DNA of 64,000 nt from JBBQWR01 sp038210495 (GTDB lineage Bacteria; Planctomycetota; Planctomycetia; Pirellulales; DATAWG01): assembly GCA_038210495.1 (NCBI GenBank), contig JBBQWR010000010.1:56670-120669 (forward strand). Reading direction: 5' to 3'. The notes below the pieces were generated by a model. The model had not been told where the DNA came from. It searched no databases and saw only the letters and a list, made by a program, of their open reading frames with translations. The translations under genes and the position numbers were made by a program. How positions within the stretch are numbered: position 1 is the stretch's first letter; each line of letters opens with the position of its first letter. Below, piece by piece: positions 41,221 to 49,320 of this stretch.

Positions 41221-41664
41221 ATGCCGCTCCCACTCGCCGCGATCCCCGCTCTGGCCACCACCGACGCCATCCTCAACTCGCTCGCCACGGTCCTGCTCCT
41301 CGCGGGTTACGTCCTCATCAAATTCAACCGCACGGACGCCCACAAGTGGACGATGCTGGCCGCGTTCGCCGTTTCGACGGTGTTCTTGATTTGCTATTTG
41401 ACCTATCATTTAACAACGAAACCGGCCCATTTCGGCGGCGAAGGCTCGATTCGCACCGTGTATTTCTCGATCCTGATTTCTCACATTTGCCTGGCCGCGA
41501 CCGTTCCGGTGCTCGCCCTGCGGACGATTTATTTAGGCCTCATGGATCGTCGCACGGCCCATGTGAAGTGGGCCTGGTGGACGTTTCCGATCTGGCTGTA
41601 TGTGTCGATCACCGGGGTGGTCGTGTACATGATGCTGTACCATCTCTTTCCGGCCGTTTCGTGA
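41221..41664 (+). CDS. DUF420 membrane protein (CtaM/YozB-like)
   Basis: A 147-aa protein with four helices. DUF420 features are LNSLATVLLLAGYVLIKFNRTDAHKWTMLAAF, FLICYLTYH, ILISHICLAATVPVLALRTIYLGL and the final helix WLYVSITGVVVYMMLYHL. His residues near the membrane faces are conserved. Family members (CtaM) help mature haem-copper oxidases. The ATG at 41221 removes 30 codons with no similarity. The small CPNC protein downstream fits a respiratory context. Confidence 0.85.
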   Translation: MPLPLAAIPALATTDAILNSLATVLLLAGYVLIKFNRTDAHKWTMLAAFAVSTVFLICYLTYHLTTKPAHFGGEGSIRTVYFSILISHICLAATVPVLALRTIYLGLMDRRTAHVKWAWWTFPIWLYVSITGVVVYMMLYHLFPAVS

Positions 41665-41724
41665 GAGACTATATTTAGACCGTTCCTCGGCGAAATCGCG
41701 GGGATTTTTTCTGCGACGGCAAGA

Positions 41725-41754
41725 CGGCGCGGCAGGATGCCGCGGCTATGTAAG
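41725..41754 (+). repeat. REP-like family E copy
   Basis: CGGCGCGGCAGGATGCCGCGG followed by CTATGTAAG. The reverse complement of its core occurs at 48895-48923 after the FmdB-like gene. The copy ends just before the RBS-like AAGGAG of the next gene. Confidence 0.65.
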
Positions 41755-41766
41755 GAGAACTTCGTG

Positions 41767-42099
41767 ATGCGTCGAGCGCTGACAAGTCGAGTGGCGATGG
41801 TCGTCTTCGCGTTGGCCGTCGTTCTGCTGCTGACTTCGGTGGCCAGCGCGTGTCCGAATTGCAAGGACGCGATGGAAAAGCAGGACCCCACGCACGGCGG
41901 CATAGTAAAGGGCTACTTCTATAGCATCATTTTCATGATGGCGACGCCCTACTTGGTGCTGGCCTCGTTTTGCGGCGTGATGTACTACCGCGTCCGCAGA
42001 GCCCGCGCCAACGGCGCACTCAAGGCGCCGGATCTTGACGCCATCGCGCGACGGCGCAGTTCGCAAGCGCCGATAGGTCGCAGGGCGCCGCAGACTTAA
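41767..42099 (+). CDS. Small exported protein with a CxxC motif and one membrane helix
   Basis: A 110-aa protein. The N-terminal hydrophobic segment (VVFALAVVLLLTSVASA) is a probable signal peptide. The mature chain starts with CPNCKDAMEK, and a membrane helix follows (IIFMMATPYLVLASFCGVMYY). It follows DUF420 and may belong with oxidase genes. The CPNC pair could bind metal or haem-delivery partners; this is a guess. The start at 41767 is chosen over the TTG/ATG in the repeat upstream. Confidence 0.7.
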   Translation: MRRALTSRVAMVVFALAVVLLLTSVASACPNCKDAMEKQDPTHGGIVKGYFYSIIFMMATPYLVLASFCGVMYYRVRRARANGALKAPDLDAIARRRSSQAPIGRRAPQT

Positions 42100-42227
42100 T
42101 CGCCGAAACCATTTTTCTCTTTGCCGCTGGTGCGATCTTGGCGAAAATCGGAAACCGCCATTTTGGCATTCGACTCATGTTGCTCGGCCAGGATGGTTTC
42201 TTCGGTCGGCGGCCTATCGGCTCCTAA

Positions 42228-42250
42228 CTAATTGCAATATAAGCAATTAG
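42228..42250. promoter_or_regulatory. Inverted repeat upstream of the groEL1 promoter
   Basis: CTAATTGC (42228-42235) and GCAATTAG (42243-42250) are perfect reverse complements separated by 7 bp. The pair is centred about 55 bp upstream of the predicted sigma-54 start site. It differs from CIRCE (TTAGCACTC-N9-GAGTGCTAA). It could be an operator for a dimeric regulator. Confidence 0.5.
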
Positions 42251-42267
42251 GCGCCGGGATTAGCCTC

Positions 42268-42284
42268 TCGGCACGGAGCTTGCT
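42268..42284 (+). promoter_or_regulatory. Predicted sigma-54 promoter of groEL1
   Basis: TCGGCACGGAGCTTGCT matches the sigma-54 consensus YTGGCACGrNNNTTGCW with one mismatch. The invariant GG (42270-42271) and GC (42282-42283) are separated by exactly 10 bp. Transcription would begin near 42295, leaving a leader of about 68 nt before the GTG start at 42363. No competing sigma-70 promoter or CIRCE was seen in the 263-bp gap. Confidence 0.6.
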
Positions 42285-42362
42285 TTACAGCGGCCCGTAT
42301 TGGCCGGCGGCTGCCAATTATGGCCGTGGCTCACTTTGGTAGGCATTAGGAGGATTTCGACA

Positions 42363-44072
42363 GTGGCAAAGCAAATGGTGTTTGACGACGAAGCTCGGCA
42401 GCCGCTACTGGCGGGCGTGTCGAAGTTGGCGAAGGCAGTCCGCAGCACGCTCGGCCCCCGCGGCCGCAATGCGGTGCTCGACAAGGGTTGGGGCTCGCCG
42501 AAAGTGACCAAAGACGGCGTAACCGTCGCCGAGGACATCGAGCTCGACGATCCGTTCGAAAATCTTGGGGCTCAGTTGGTTAAGGAAGCCGCCAGCAAGA
42601 CGAACGACGTCGCCGGCGATGGCACCACGACCGCGACCGTTCTGGCCGAAGCGATCTTCAAAGAAGGTTTGAAGATGATCGCCGGCGGCGCCGACCCGAT
42701 GGCCCTCTCGCGCGGCATGGCCAAGGCGACCGAAGTCATTCGCGAAGCCATTTTGAAGATGGCCACGCCGATTAACGAAAAAAATAAAAAAGAGATCATG
42801 CAGGTCGCCACGATCGCGGGCAACAACGATCCGACGATCGGCGCCGTGCTCGCCGAAGCGTTTTTGAAGGTCGGCAAAGATGGTGTCATCACGGTCGAAG
42901 AAGGCAAGCAATCCGAGACGACAGTCGAAGTCGTCGAGGGCATGCAGTTCGATCGCGGCTATCTCTCGCCGCACTTCGTCACCAATCAAGACACGCAGAC
43001 GGTCGAGCTCGACAACCCTCAGATTTTAATTTTCGAAGAAAAAATCTCGAGCGCGAAGAATCTGGTGCCGCTATTGGAGGCCATCAGCAAGGCCAACAAG
43101 CCTCTGCTCATTATCGCCGAAGACGTCGAAGGCGAAGCGCTGGCGACCCTGGTCGTCAACAAGATGCGGGGCATCTTGAGCGTCTGTGCCGTCAAGGCGC
43201 CGGGCTACGGCGACCGCCGCAAGGCCATCTTGGGAGATCTGGCCGCCGTCACGGGCGGAACCGCGATTTTCAAGGACCTTGGCATTCAACTCGACTCGGT
43301 CAAGCTGTCCGACCTGGGCCGAGTCAAGAAGGTGATCATCACCAGCGAATTGACGACCATCGTCGGCGGCGGCGGAAAGAAGGAAGAGATCGAAGGCCGG
43401 GCCGAGCAGATTCGTCGCGAGATCGGCAACACCGATAGCGATTACGATCGCGAAAAACTGCAAGAGCGGCTGGCCAAATTGGCGGGCGGCGTGGCGCAGA
43501 TTCACTGCGGCGCGGCGACCGAGACCGAGATGAAAGAGCGCAAAGCTCTCTTGGAAGACGCCAAGGCGGCGACTCAAGCGGCTCTCGAAGAAGGCATCGT
43601 TCCGGGCGGCGGAGTGGCGCTGATTCGCGCCGAAAAGTCGCTCGACAAGCTCGACGTCGAAGGAGACGAAAAGCTGGGCGCTGACATCATCCGCCAGGTG
43701 CTCGACTATCCTCTGCGTTATATCGCCGAGAACGCCGGTCACGACGGCGCCGTGGTCGTCAATCGCGTGCGCCAGATGAAGGGCAAAAACGATGGCTATG
43801 ACGCCGATAAGGACACCTACGGCGATCTGCTCGCCGCGGGCATCATCGATCCGGCGAAGGTCGTGCGGGTCGCTTTGCAAAACGCGGCCAGCGTCGCGGC
43901 CTTGCTGCTGACGACCGAATCGCTCGTCGTCGACATTCCCTCGGAGGACAAGGGTGGCGATCACGACGCCCACGACCACGGAATGGGTGGGGGCGGCATG
44001 GGCGGAATGGGTGGCGGCGGCATGGGTGGCATGGGGATGGGCGGAATGGGTGGCATGGGCGGCATGATGTAG
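42363..44072 (+). CDS. groEL1: Chaperonin GroEL, copy 1
   Basis: A 569-aa 60-kDa chaperonin subunit. The GTG at 42363 follows AGGAGG (42348-42353) and begins at the family N-terminus (AKQMVFDDEARQPLLAG). ATP-binding motifs VAGDGTTTATVLA and the closing GIVPGGGVAL are intact. The C-terminal tail is a long Gly/Met-rich run (GMGGGGMGG type), which suits a cavity-facing GroEL tail and is preceded by a His/Asp-rich HDAHDH segment. It lies first in the groEL1-groES-groEL2 run. Its TAG stop coincides with a REPIN arm. Confidence 0.96.
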   Translation: MAKQMVFDDEARQPLLAGVSKLAKAVRSTLGPRGRNAVLDKGWGSPKVTKDGVTVAEDIELDDPFENLGAQLVKEAASKTNDVAGDGTTTATVLAEAIFKEGLKMIAGGADPMALSRGMAKATEVIREAILKMATPINEKNKKEIMQVATIAGNNDPTIGAVLAEAFLKVGKDGVITVEEGKQSETTVEVVEGMQFDRGYLSPHFVTNQDTQTVELDNPQILIFEEKISSAKNLVPLLEAISKANKPLLIIAEDVEGEALATLVVNKMRGILSVCAVKAPGYGDRRKAILGDLAAVTGGTAIFKDLGIQLDSVKLSDLGRVKKVIITSELTTIVGGGGKKEEIEGRAEQIRREIGNTDSDYDREKLQERLAKLAGGVAQIHCGAATETEMKERKALLEDAKAATQAALEEGIVPGGGVALIRAEKSLDKLDVEGDEKLGADIIRQVLDYPLRYIAENAGHDGAVVVNRVRQMKGKNDGYDADKDTYGDLLAAGIIDPAKVVRVALQNAASVAALLLTTESLVVDIPSEDKGGDHDAHDHGMGGGGMGGMGGGGMGGMGMGGMGGMGGMM

Positions 44073-44162
44073 GTCAGGCAATCTTCCTGACAATTTCGCC
44101 CAGGTTCCGCGCCGAAAATTCAAATTTGTGCATAAAAAGTCAGGCAAAGATGTCTGGCCTAC
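44069..44162. repeat. REPIN-like family B doublet between groEL1 and groES
   Basis: Bounded by GTAGGTCAGGCA (44069) and TCTGGCCTAC (ending 44162); 94 bp, with somewhat diverged inner units (AATCTTCCTGAC, AAAGATGTCTGGC). The groEL1 TAG (44070-44072) is part of the left arm. Its place inside the chaperonin run could affect the groEL1/groES ratio through hairpin formation. Confidence 0.78.
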
Positions 44163-44199
44163 AACAAATAAAACACTCTCACGATAAGGAAATTAAAAC

Positions 44200-44499
44200 A
44201 TGGCCAAGGATCTCAAGCTCCGTCCGTTGGATGATCGCGTCGTCGTAAAGCCCGTTGAAGCCGAAGAGCGAACCGCGGGCGGCATCGTGCTACCCGACAC
44301 CGCGAAGGAAAAACCGCAGCGCGGAACGGTGGTCGCCATTGGTCCGGGCAAATTGCTCGACAGCGGCAAGCGCGGCGAGTTGTCGGTCTCGGTCGGCGAT
44401 GTCGTGATCTACGGCAAGTATTCCGGATCCGATATCGAAGTGAACGGCAACGATGTGAAGATCGTTCGCGAATCCGACATCCTCGCCAAGGTGCTGTAA
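44200..44499 (+). CDS. groES: Co-chaperonin GroES
   Basis: A 99-aa co-chaperonin. LRPLDDRVVVKPVEAEERTAGGIVLPDTAKEKPQRGTVVAIGPG carries the mobile-loop signature, and the end KIVRESDILAKVL is typical. It lies between two groEL genes. GATAAGGAAATTAAAAC precedes the ATG, with AAGGA as the likely RBS. Confidence 0.97.
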   Translation: MAKDLKLRPLDDRVVVKPVEAEERTAGGIVLPDTAKEKPQRGTVVAIGPGKLLDSGKRGELSVSVGDVVIYGKYSGSDIEVNGNDVKIVRESDILAKVL

Positions 44500-44520
44500 G
44501 CAGATTGCAGGTCGCTTCTC

Positions 44521-44560
44521 CACCTCCCCCTCCCTTCGGGAGAGGGCCAGGGTGAGGGGC
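44521..44560. repeat. CCCTCCC/GGGAGAGGG intergenic repeat
   Basis: CCCTCCC, loop TTC, GGGAGAGGG then GGGTGAGGGG in the groES-groEL2 gap. It relates to the element at 17221-17260 and to a repeat type common in many bacterial genomes. It might act as a weak intra-operon terminator. Confidence 0.6.
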
Positions 44561-44622
44561 TTTCGACTTCGTCTGGGAATCAACTTCAAACCAAAAACTT
44601 TCGCATAGAGGAACCTGTCAAC

Positions 44623-46245
44623 GTGGCTGCAAAACAACTGCTATTTCAAGATCAGGCCCGAGCTCGCATGCTCAAAGGGGTCGAGAAGTTGGCCGACGCG
44701 GTGGCCATCACGATGGGCCCCACCGGTCGTAACGTCATCATTGCAAAATCCTTCGGCGGCCCGACGGTCACCAAGGACGGCGTCACGGTCAGCAAAGAGG
44801 TCGATCTCGAAGACCGCTTCGAGAACATGGGCGCAAAGCTGGTCAACGAAGTCGCCACCAAAACGTCGGACGTCGCCGGCGACGGCACGACGACCGCCAC
44901 CGTATTGGCTCGGGCCATCTTCAAGGAAGGCACCCGCAATATCGCCGCCGGCAGCAATCCGATGGCGGTGCGCCGCGGTATCGAGAAGGCCGTCGACGCT
45001 GCCGTCGAGCACCTCAAGTCGATGGGTCGCCCGGTCCAAAATCCGCAGGAAATCGCTCAGGTCGGCGCGATCAGCGCCAACAACGACATGACGATTGGCA
45101 AGCTCTTGGCCGAAGCCTTGGAAAAGGTCGGCAAGGACGGCGTGATCACGGTCGAAGAAGGCAAGTCGCTCGAAACGACGGTCCGCTTCGTCGACGGCAT
45201 GCAATTCGACAAGGGCTACATTTCGCCCTACTTCATCAATCGCCCCGCCGAGATGGACTGCGTCGTCGAGGACGGCTTGATCCTGATTCACGAAAAGAAA
45301 ATCGCCAACCTTCGCGACTTGGTGCCGATCTTGGAAAAGGTTGCTCAATTGGGCAAGCCGCTATTGATCATTGCCGAAGACATCGAAGGTGAGGCCCTGA
45401 CGACGTTGGTCGTCAACAAGCTCCGCGGCGTGCTGAATATCTGTGCGGTTAAGGCGCCCGGTTTCGGCGATCGTCGCAAAGCCATGCTCGGCGACATCGC
45501 CACCCTCACCGGCGGCACGCTGATCAGCGAAGACTTGGGCATCAAGCTCGAGAATCTTGGCGTCGAGCATCTCGGCCGCGCGAAGACGATCACCGTCGAC
45601 CGCAACGAGACGACGATCGTTCAAGGCGCCGGCAAACGCGAAGACGTGCAAGCTCGCATCGCCCAGATTCGCAATCAGATCGACGCGACCGAGAGCGAAT
45701 ACGACCGCGAAAAGTTCCAAGAGCGGCTCGCGAAGTTGACCGGCGGCGTGGCTATTATCTCGGTCGGTGGCAGCACCGAAGCGGATATGAAACAACGCAA
45801 AGCCCGGGTGGAAGACGCACTGCATGCGACTCGTGCCGCAGTGGAAGAAGGCATTCTGCCGGGTGGCGGCGTGGCTCTGCTCCGGTGCCGCGAAAAGGTC
45901 GAATCGATCCGCAGCGCCGCCAAGGGTGACGAGCGAATCGGCGTCGATATCGTGGCCCACTCGCTCAGCGCTCCGATCAAGCAGATTGCCGATAACGGCG
46001 GCATCGACGGCTCGGTCGTGGCGGACGAAGTCAGCCAGAAGGGGACCAACATCGGCTTCGACGCGAACACTCGTCAATATGTCGACATGTTCAAGGCCGG
46101 GATCATCGATCCGGTCAAGGTCGTTCGCGCGGCGTTGACCAACGCGGCCAGCATCGCCGCGTTGATGTTGACCACCGAAGCGCTCGTGACGACGCTGGAC
46201 AAGGACGACAAGCAGCGCAGCCGCGTCGAAGGCAGCGTCCGCTGA
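44623..46245 (+). CDS. groEL2: Chaperonin GroEL, copy 2
   Basis: A 540-aa chaperonin subunit with intact VAGDGTTTATVLA, IEGEALTTLVVNKLRG and GILPGGGVAL segments. Unlike copy 1 it ends KDDKQRSRVEGSVR, with no Gly/Met tail. The start is GTG (44623) at the family N-terminus AAKQLLFQDQARARMLKG. It follows groES by 123 bp. The two copies differ substantially along their length, so the duplication is old and they may have different clients. Confidence 0.96.
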   Translation: MAAKQLLFQDQARARMLKGVEKLADAVAITMGPTGRNVIIAKSFGGPTVTKDGVTVSKEVDLEDRFENMGAKLVNEVATKTSDVAGDGTTTATVLARAIFKEGTRNIAAGSNPMAVRRGIEKAVDAAVEHLKSMGRPVQNPQEIAQVGAISANNDMTIGKLLAEALEKVGKDGVITVEEGKSLETTVRFVDGMQFDKGYISPYFINRPAEMDCVVEDGLILIHEKKIANLRDLVPILEKVAQLGKPLLIIAEDIEGEALTTLVVNKLRGVLNICAVKAPGFGDRRKAMLGDIATLTGGTLISEDLGIKLENLGVEHLGRAKTITVDRNETTIVQGAGKREDVQARIAQIRNQIDATESEYDREKFQERLAKLTGGVAIISVGGSTEADMKQRKARVEDALHATRAAVEEGILPGGGVALLRCREKVESIRSAAKGDERIGVDIVAHSLSAPIKQIADNGGIDGSVVADEVSQKGTNIGFDANTRQYVDMFKAGIIDPVKVVRAALTNAASIAALMLTTEALVTTLDKDDKQRSRVEGSVR

Positions 46246-46285
46246 CCTCCGTTTCGCGACTGCGCGACTCAACGCCGACAAAGCG

Positions 46286-46320
46286 ACGGGCCACCACGCC
46301 ACCGGCGGGGTGGCCCGTTT
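46286..46320 (+). terminator. Terminator-like hairpin after groEL2
   Basis: ACGGGCCACC (46286-46295) pairs perfectly with GGTGGCCCGT (46309-46318) around a 13-nt loop, followed by only a short T run (TTTG). It lies about 40 bp after the groEL2 stop. The 10-bp GC-rich stem is convincing; the weak U-tract lowers certainty. Confidence 0.6.
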
Positions 46321-46398
46321 GCGGCGCGGGGGGCGATTTTGCCTTATCCTGGTTTGAACAAGTAACGTAAAATGAAATAGTGATAGTGATATCGCGAC

Positions 46399-46437
46399 GG
46401 GTGTCTCGGGCTGGAGACGCTTCGCCGACGCCCCGGT
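46399..46437 (+). repeat. REP-like family A copy
   Basis: GGGTGTCTCGGGCTGGAGACG then CTTCGCCGACGCCCCGGT; a somewhat diverged member of the family at 9084, 18103 and 56581. Confidence 0.65.
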
Positions 46438-46468
46438 AACTAGCACGACAGGGCGCCTTTGCCGACCT

Positions 46469-46538
46469 GTAGCCGAATTCGTGAGAATTGGGAGCCGCAC
46501 GGGCGCTGAAAACTCCGAATTCTCACGAATTCCGCTAC
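46469..46538. repeat. REPIN-like family C, 26-nt inverted arms
   Basis: The arm at 46469-46494 (core GAATTCGTGAGAATT) is repeated in reverse complement at 46513-46538 with two mismatches. Outer ends are GTAGC and GCTAC, like family B's GTAG/CTAC ends. The loop is 18 nt. No other copy was seen in this window. Confidence 0.75.
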
Positions 46539-46602
46539 ATCGTGCGCTGTAGCGATAGACGCTCACCGTTTCGGGTTTGACAGACACGAGTCTTTATTTG
46601 CC

Positions 46603-47778
46603 ATGGTGAAGATGTCGGCTAAGCGAGATTATTATGAGGTCCTGGGCGTCGCTCGCGAAGCGATGGCGAAGGATATTGCCGACGCCTATCGCAAGTTGGC
46701 GATCAGGTATCATCCCGACAAGAACCCGGGCGATGCGGACGCGGTCGTCAAATTCAAGGAGGCGGCCGAGGCGTTCGAGGTATTGCACGACGCCGACAAG
46801 CGCAGCCGGTACGACCAGTTTGGTCACGCGGGCGTCGATGGCCCTGGCGGCCATCACCAGTTCAATGATGTTAACGACATCATGGAAGCGTTCGGCGATA
46901 TTTTTGGCGGAAGTATTTTCGGGGACATCTTCGGCGGCGCAGGCAACCGTCGGGGCGGGCGCCGACAGGTCCGCAAAGGCGGCGATGTCGGCTGCGAGTT
47001 GCACATCGATCTTTTGGAAGCCGCGCGCGGAGTGGCGAAGTCGGTCGAGTTCGAGCGGCATGAAAAATGCGCCGAATGCAGCGGTTCGGGCGCCAAGCCG
47101 GGCTCGCAACCGCAAACCTGCACCTACTGCGGCGGCCGCGGGCAAGTGATTCAGGCCTCTGGCTTTATTCGCGTGCAAACGACCTGTCCCGCCTGCCGAG
47201 GCAACGGCGTCACGATCAAAGATCCGTGCGGCAAGTGCCGCGGCGCGGGCTATCAGTTGAAGCGCGTGAAGCGCGAGGTGATGGTCCCCGCCGGCATCGA
47301 CGACCAAATGCGCATCCGCCTGACGGGCGAGGGCGATCCGAGCCCCGACGGCGGACCGCCGGGCGATTGTTACTGCCTGGTCCGCGTGGCCGAGCACAAT
47401 CTATTCCAGCGCGACGAGCAAGATTTGATTGTCCGCGTGCCGATCTCCTATTCGCAAGCGGCGCTGGGGGCGACGATCGACGTGCCGACGCTTGAAGGGA
47501 CCGAACCGATGGAGGTTCCGGCGGGCACGCAGTCGGGCGACGTGTTTAAACTCCGCAACCGTGGAATGCCCGACCCTCGCCGCCGCGGCCGCGGGACGCT
47601 GCTCGTCGAAGTTAATGTCGAGGTGCCCAAGACGCTTACCTCGCGACAGGAAGCCCTGCTCCGTGATTTGGCCACCGAGGAACATACCCACGTCAGTCCG
47701 CATCGCAAGAAGTTTTTCGACAAGCTGAAGAAATATTTCGTGCCCACCGACGAGCCGCAGGAAAAAGAATCGATCTGA
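46603..47778 (+). CDS. dnaJ: Chaperone protein DnaJ
   Basis: A 391-aa type I J-protein that stimulates DnaK. The J domain has the HPD motif at residues 37-39 (RYHPDKN). A Gly-rich/Phe-rich region (GDIFGGSIFGDIFGGAG) follows, then four CxxCxGxG-type zinc repeats (CAECSGSG, CTYCGGRG, CPACRGNG, CGKCRGAG) and the C-terminal substrate domains. Met4 (46612) is a possible start. grpE follows, but no dnaK is in the window. Confidence 0.96.
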   Translation: MVKMSAKRDYYEVLGVAREAMAKDIADAYRKLAIRYHPDKNPGDADAVVKFKEAAEAFEVLHDADKRSRYDQFGHAGVDGPGGHHQFNDVNDIMEAFGDIFGGSIFGDIFGGAGNRRGGRRQVRKGGDVGCELHIDLLEAARGVAKSVEFERHEKCAECSGSGAKPGSQPQTCTYCGGRGQVIQASGFIRVQTTCPACRGNGVTIKDPCGKCRGAGYQLKRVKREVMVPAGIDDQMRIRLTGEGDPSPDGGPPGDCYCLVRVAEHNLFQRDEQDLIVRVPISYSQAALGATIDVPTLEGTEPMEVPAGTQSGDVFKLRNRGMPDPRRRGRGTLLVEVNVEVPKTLTSRQEALLRDLATEEHTHVSPHRKKFFDKLKKYFVPTDEPQEKESI

Positions 47779-47840
47779 CCGCAGCTACGGGATATTCGCC
47801 GGGGCCGAAGAAACGAATAATAAACGACGAGAGACCACCC

Positions 47841-48428
47841 ATGTCAAATGATAAACCTAGCACCCCCGACTCTCGGGAAAACGATCGGTCGGCAAGCTCC
47901 GATGATTTCCGTTCGTCCGTGGCCGGTCAGATTGGCCCGGACTCGGCCGAGGGGGGCGGGGAGTTTGAAGCCCTTAAGGCTCGCGTGGCCGAAGGGCAAG
48001 ACCGACTGCTTCGCGCTCAGGCGGAGTTGGAAAATTTTCGCAAACGCTCGCGCCGTGAGATGGAAGACGAGCGGCGGTATGCCGAGATCCATTTGATTCG
48101 CGATCTGCTGCCGATCGTCGACAACGTGAGCCGGGCGATCGAGGCCGCCGAGAAGCAAGCCGACGCCGCGACGCTGCTCGCCGGCTTCAAGATGATCTCG
48201 CAAAATTTCGAGTCGATTTTTGCGAAACACCACGCCAAGCTGATCACGGCCGAAGCGGTCGGCCAGCCGTTCGATCCGCATCGTCACGAAGCCATCATGC
48301 AATCGCCCAGCGACGAGCACGACGAACTCACCGTGCTCGGAGTCACGCAGGCGGGCCTCGAGCTTCACGACCGAATCGTCCGGCCGGCCCAAGTAATCGT
48401 CTCATCCAAACCCGCCACTGGCAATTAA
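47841..48428 (+). CDS. grpE: Nucleotide exchange factor GrpE
   Basis: A 195-aa GrpE that releases ADP from DnaK. The N-terminal 50 residues are polar and disordered. The long coiled-coil helix runs through ALKARVAEGQDRLLRAQAELENFRKRSRREMEDE and ends in DLLPIVDNVSRAIEAAE. The beta domain ends with FDPHRHEAIMQ and GLELHDRIVRPAQVIVS. It follows dnaJ by 62 bp. Confidence 0.94.
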   Translation: MSNDKPSTPDSRENDRSASSDDFRSSVAGQIGPDSAEGGGEFEALKARVAEGQDRLLRAQAELENFRKRSRREMEDERRYAEIHLIRDLLPIVDNVSRAIEAAEKQADAATLLAGFKMISQNFESIFAKHHAKLITAEAVGQPFDPHRHEAIMQSPSDEHDELTVLGVTQAGLELHDRIVRPAQVIVSSKPATGN

Positions 48429-48530
48429 AGCCTATCGCGAGCCCAACCAATTTTTTTGAACTTGCCGGTCGTCCTCCTCCCCACCCCCCAACTCCTATCT
48501 CCCATCTCCCGCTTTTGCCCCTCGTATCCC

Positions 48531-48893
48531 ATGCCAACCTACGACTACGTCTGCGACGCCTGCGATCACAAATTCGAGCTTTACCAAGGGATCAACGATC
48601 CGGTGAAGCGCAAGTGTCCCGAGTGCGGCAAGCAGAAGCTCCGGCGGCTGATCGGCGCCGGCCTGGCCATCATGTTCAAGGGCTCTGGCTTCTACCAAAC
48701 CGATTACCGCAGCGAAGGCTACAAGAAACAAGCCGCGGCCGATAAATCCGCCAACTCGGGCGAAACGAAATCAGATTCGAAGCCAGAGACGAAATCCGAA
48801 TCGAAATCGGAAGGAGAGTCGGAATCGAAATCCGAGACGAAGCCCGTCGCCAAGCCGTCACGCGATAAGGGCAAGTCATCGAAGAAAGATTGA
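48531..48893 (+). CDS. FmdB-like zinc-ribbon protein
   Basis: A 120-aa protein. MPTYDYVCDACDHKFELYQGINDPVKRKCPECGKQKLRRLIGAG is the FmdB/CxxC-CxxC regulatory zinc-ribbon domain. The C-terminal half is a low-complexity Lys/Ser/Glu-rich tail with repeated SE/SK/ESK units, probably disordered. The start at 48531 removes 25 codons of repeat-like upstream sequence. It lies downstream of grpE. Function is unknown. Confidence 0.85.
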   Translation: MPTYDYVCDACDHKFELYQGINDPVKRKCPECGKQKLRRLIGAGLAIMFKGSGFYQTDYRSEGYKKQAAADKSANSGETKSDSKPETKSESKSEGESESKSETKPVAKPSRDKGKSSKKD

Positions 48894-48894
48894 G

Positions 48895-48923
48895 CTACAT
48901 AGCCGCGGCATCCTGCTGCGCCG
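48895..48923 (-). repeat. REP-like family E copy
   Basis: CTACATAGCCGCGGCATCC then TGCTGCGCCG. It is the reverse complement, with small changes, of the element at 41725-41754, and starts 2 bp after the FmdB-like stop codon. The following 200 bp to 49125 contain no gene; GTGAGTGGTGAGTGG direct repeats lie near 49060. Confidence 0.6.
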
Positions 48924-49125
48924 TAAAGCGAGTGGCGAGAGAACGTGAATCTATCGGCGGCAAGCTTCCGCGATCGTAACTCGTTACTTGATCGTTGAAA
49001 AACCGACGATAATTGTGGACTTACGATGGCGGCTTCAATAGATTCACAACTTCTGAGTGGTGAGTGGTGAGTGGACGGCAACGATTGACCGCAGCGTCTA
49101 AACTTCATTCCCAAAATTCAGTTGC

Positions 49126-49320
49126 ATGACAACGAAGCGCTGTCCGGTCTGCCGCCGATCCTTCAAGACGATCGAGAGCAAATCGCTCCCCTTCTGCAGC
49201 GAGCGTTGCCGCTCGATCGATCTCAAGCGTTGGCTGGGCGAAGAATACAGCCTGCCATCGATGCCCAATGATCCGGACGAGGAACCGCCGGAAGCACTGG
49301 AACCGCCGTCGAACGAATGA
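49126..49320 (+). CDS. yacG: DNA gyrase inhibitor YacG
   Basis: A 64-aa zinc protein. CPVCRRSF at residues 6-13 and the pair in FCSERCRSIDLKRWLGEEY match YacG, which binds GyrB and inhibits gyrase in E. coli. The acidic C-terminus (NDPDEEPPEALEPPSNE) is typical. It has no close operon partner here. Confidence 0.9.
   Translation: MTTKRCPVCRRSFKTIESKSLPFCSERCRSIDLKRWLGEEYSLPSMPNDPDEEPPEALEPPSNE

Larger units (their letters stand above)
46321..46602. other. Rest of the groEL2-dnaJ intergenic region
   Basis: The groEL2-dnaJ gap is 357 bp. It holds the hairpin at 46286-46320, a family A repeat (46399-46437) and a family C inverted pair (46469-46538). TTGACA at 46577-46582 lacks a correctly spaced -10. 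No gene was found. Confidence 0.6.

Noticed and set aside
42100..42362. CIRCE element for HrcA upstream of groEL1
   Set aside because: No TTAGCACTC-N9-GAGTGCTAA-like pair was found; the inverted repeat at 42228-42250 has a different sequence and spacer.
43071..44147. 358-codon open frame antisense to groEL1 (and a similar 408-codon one at 45361-46587 over groEL2)
   Set aside because: Both are shadows caused by high-GC codon use; the sense strand encodes clear GroEL proteins and the antisense translations have no domain.
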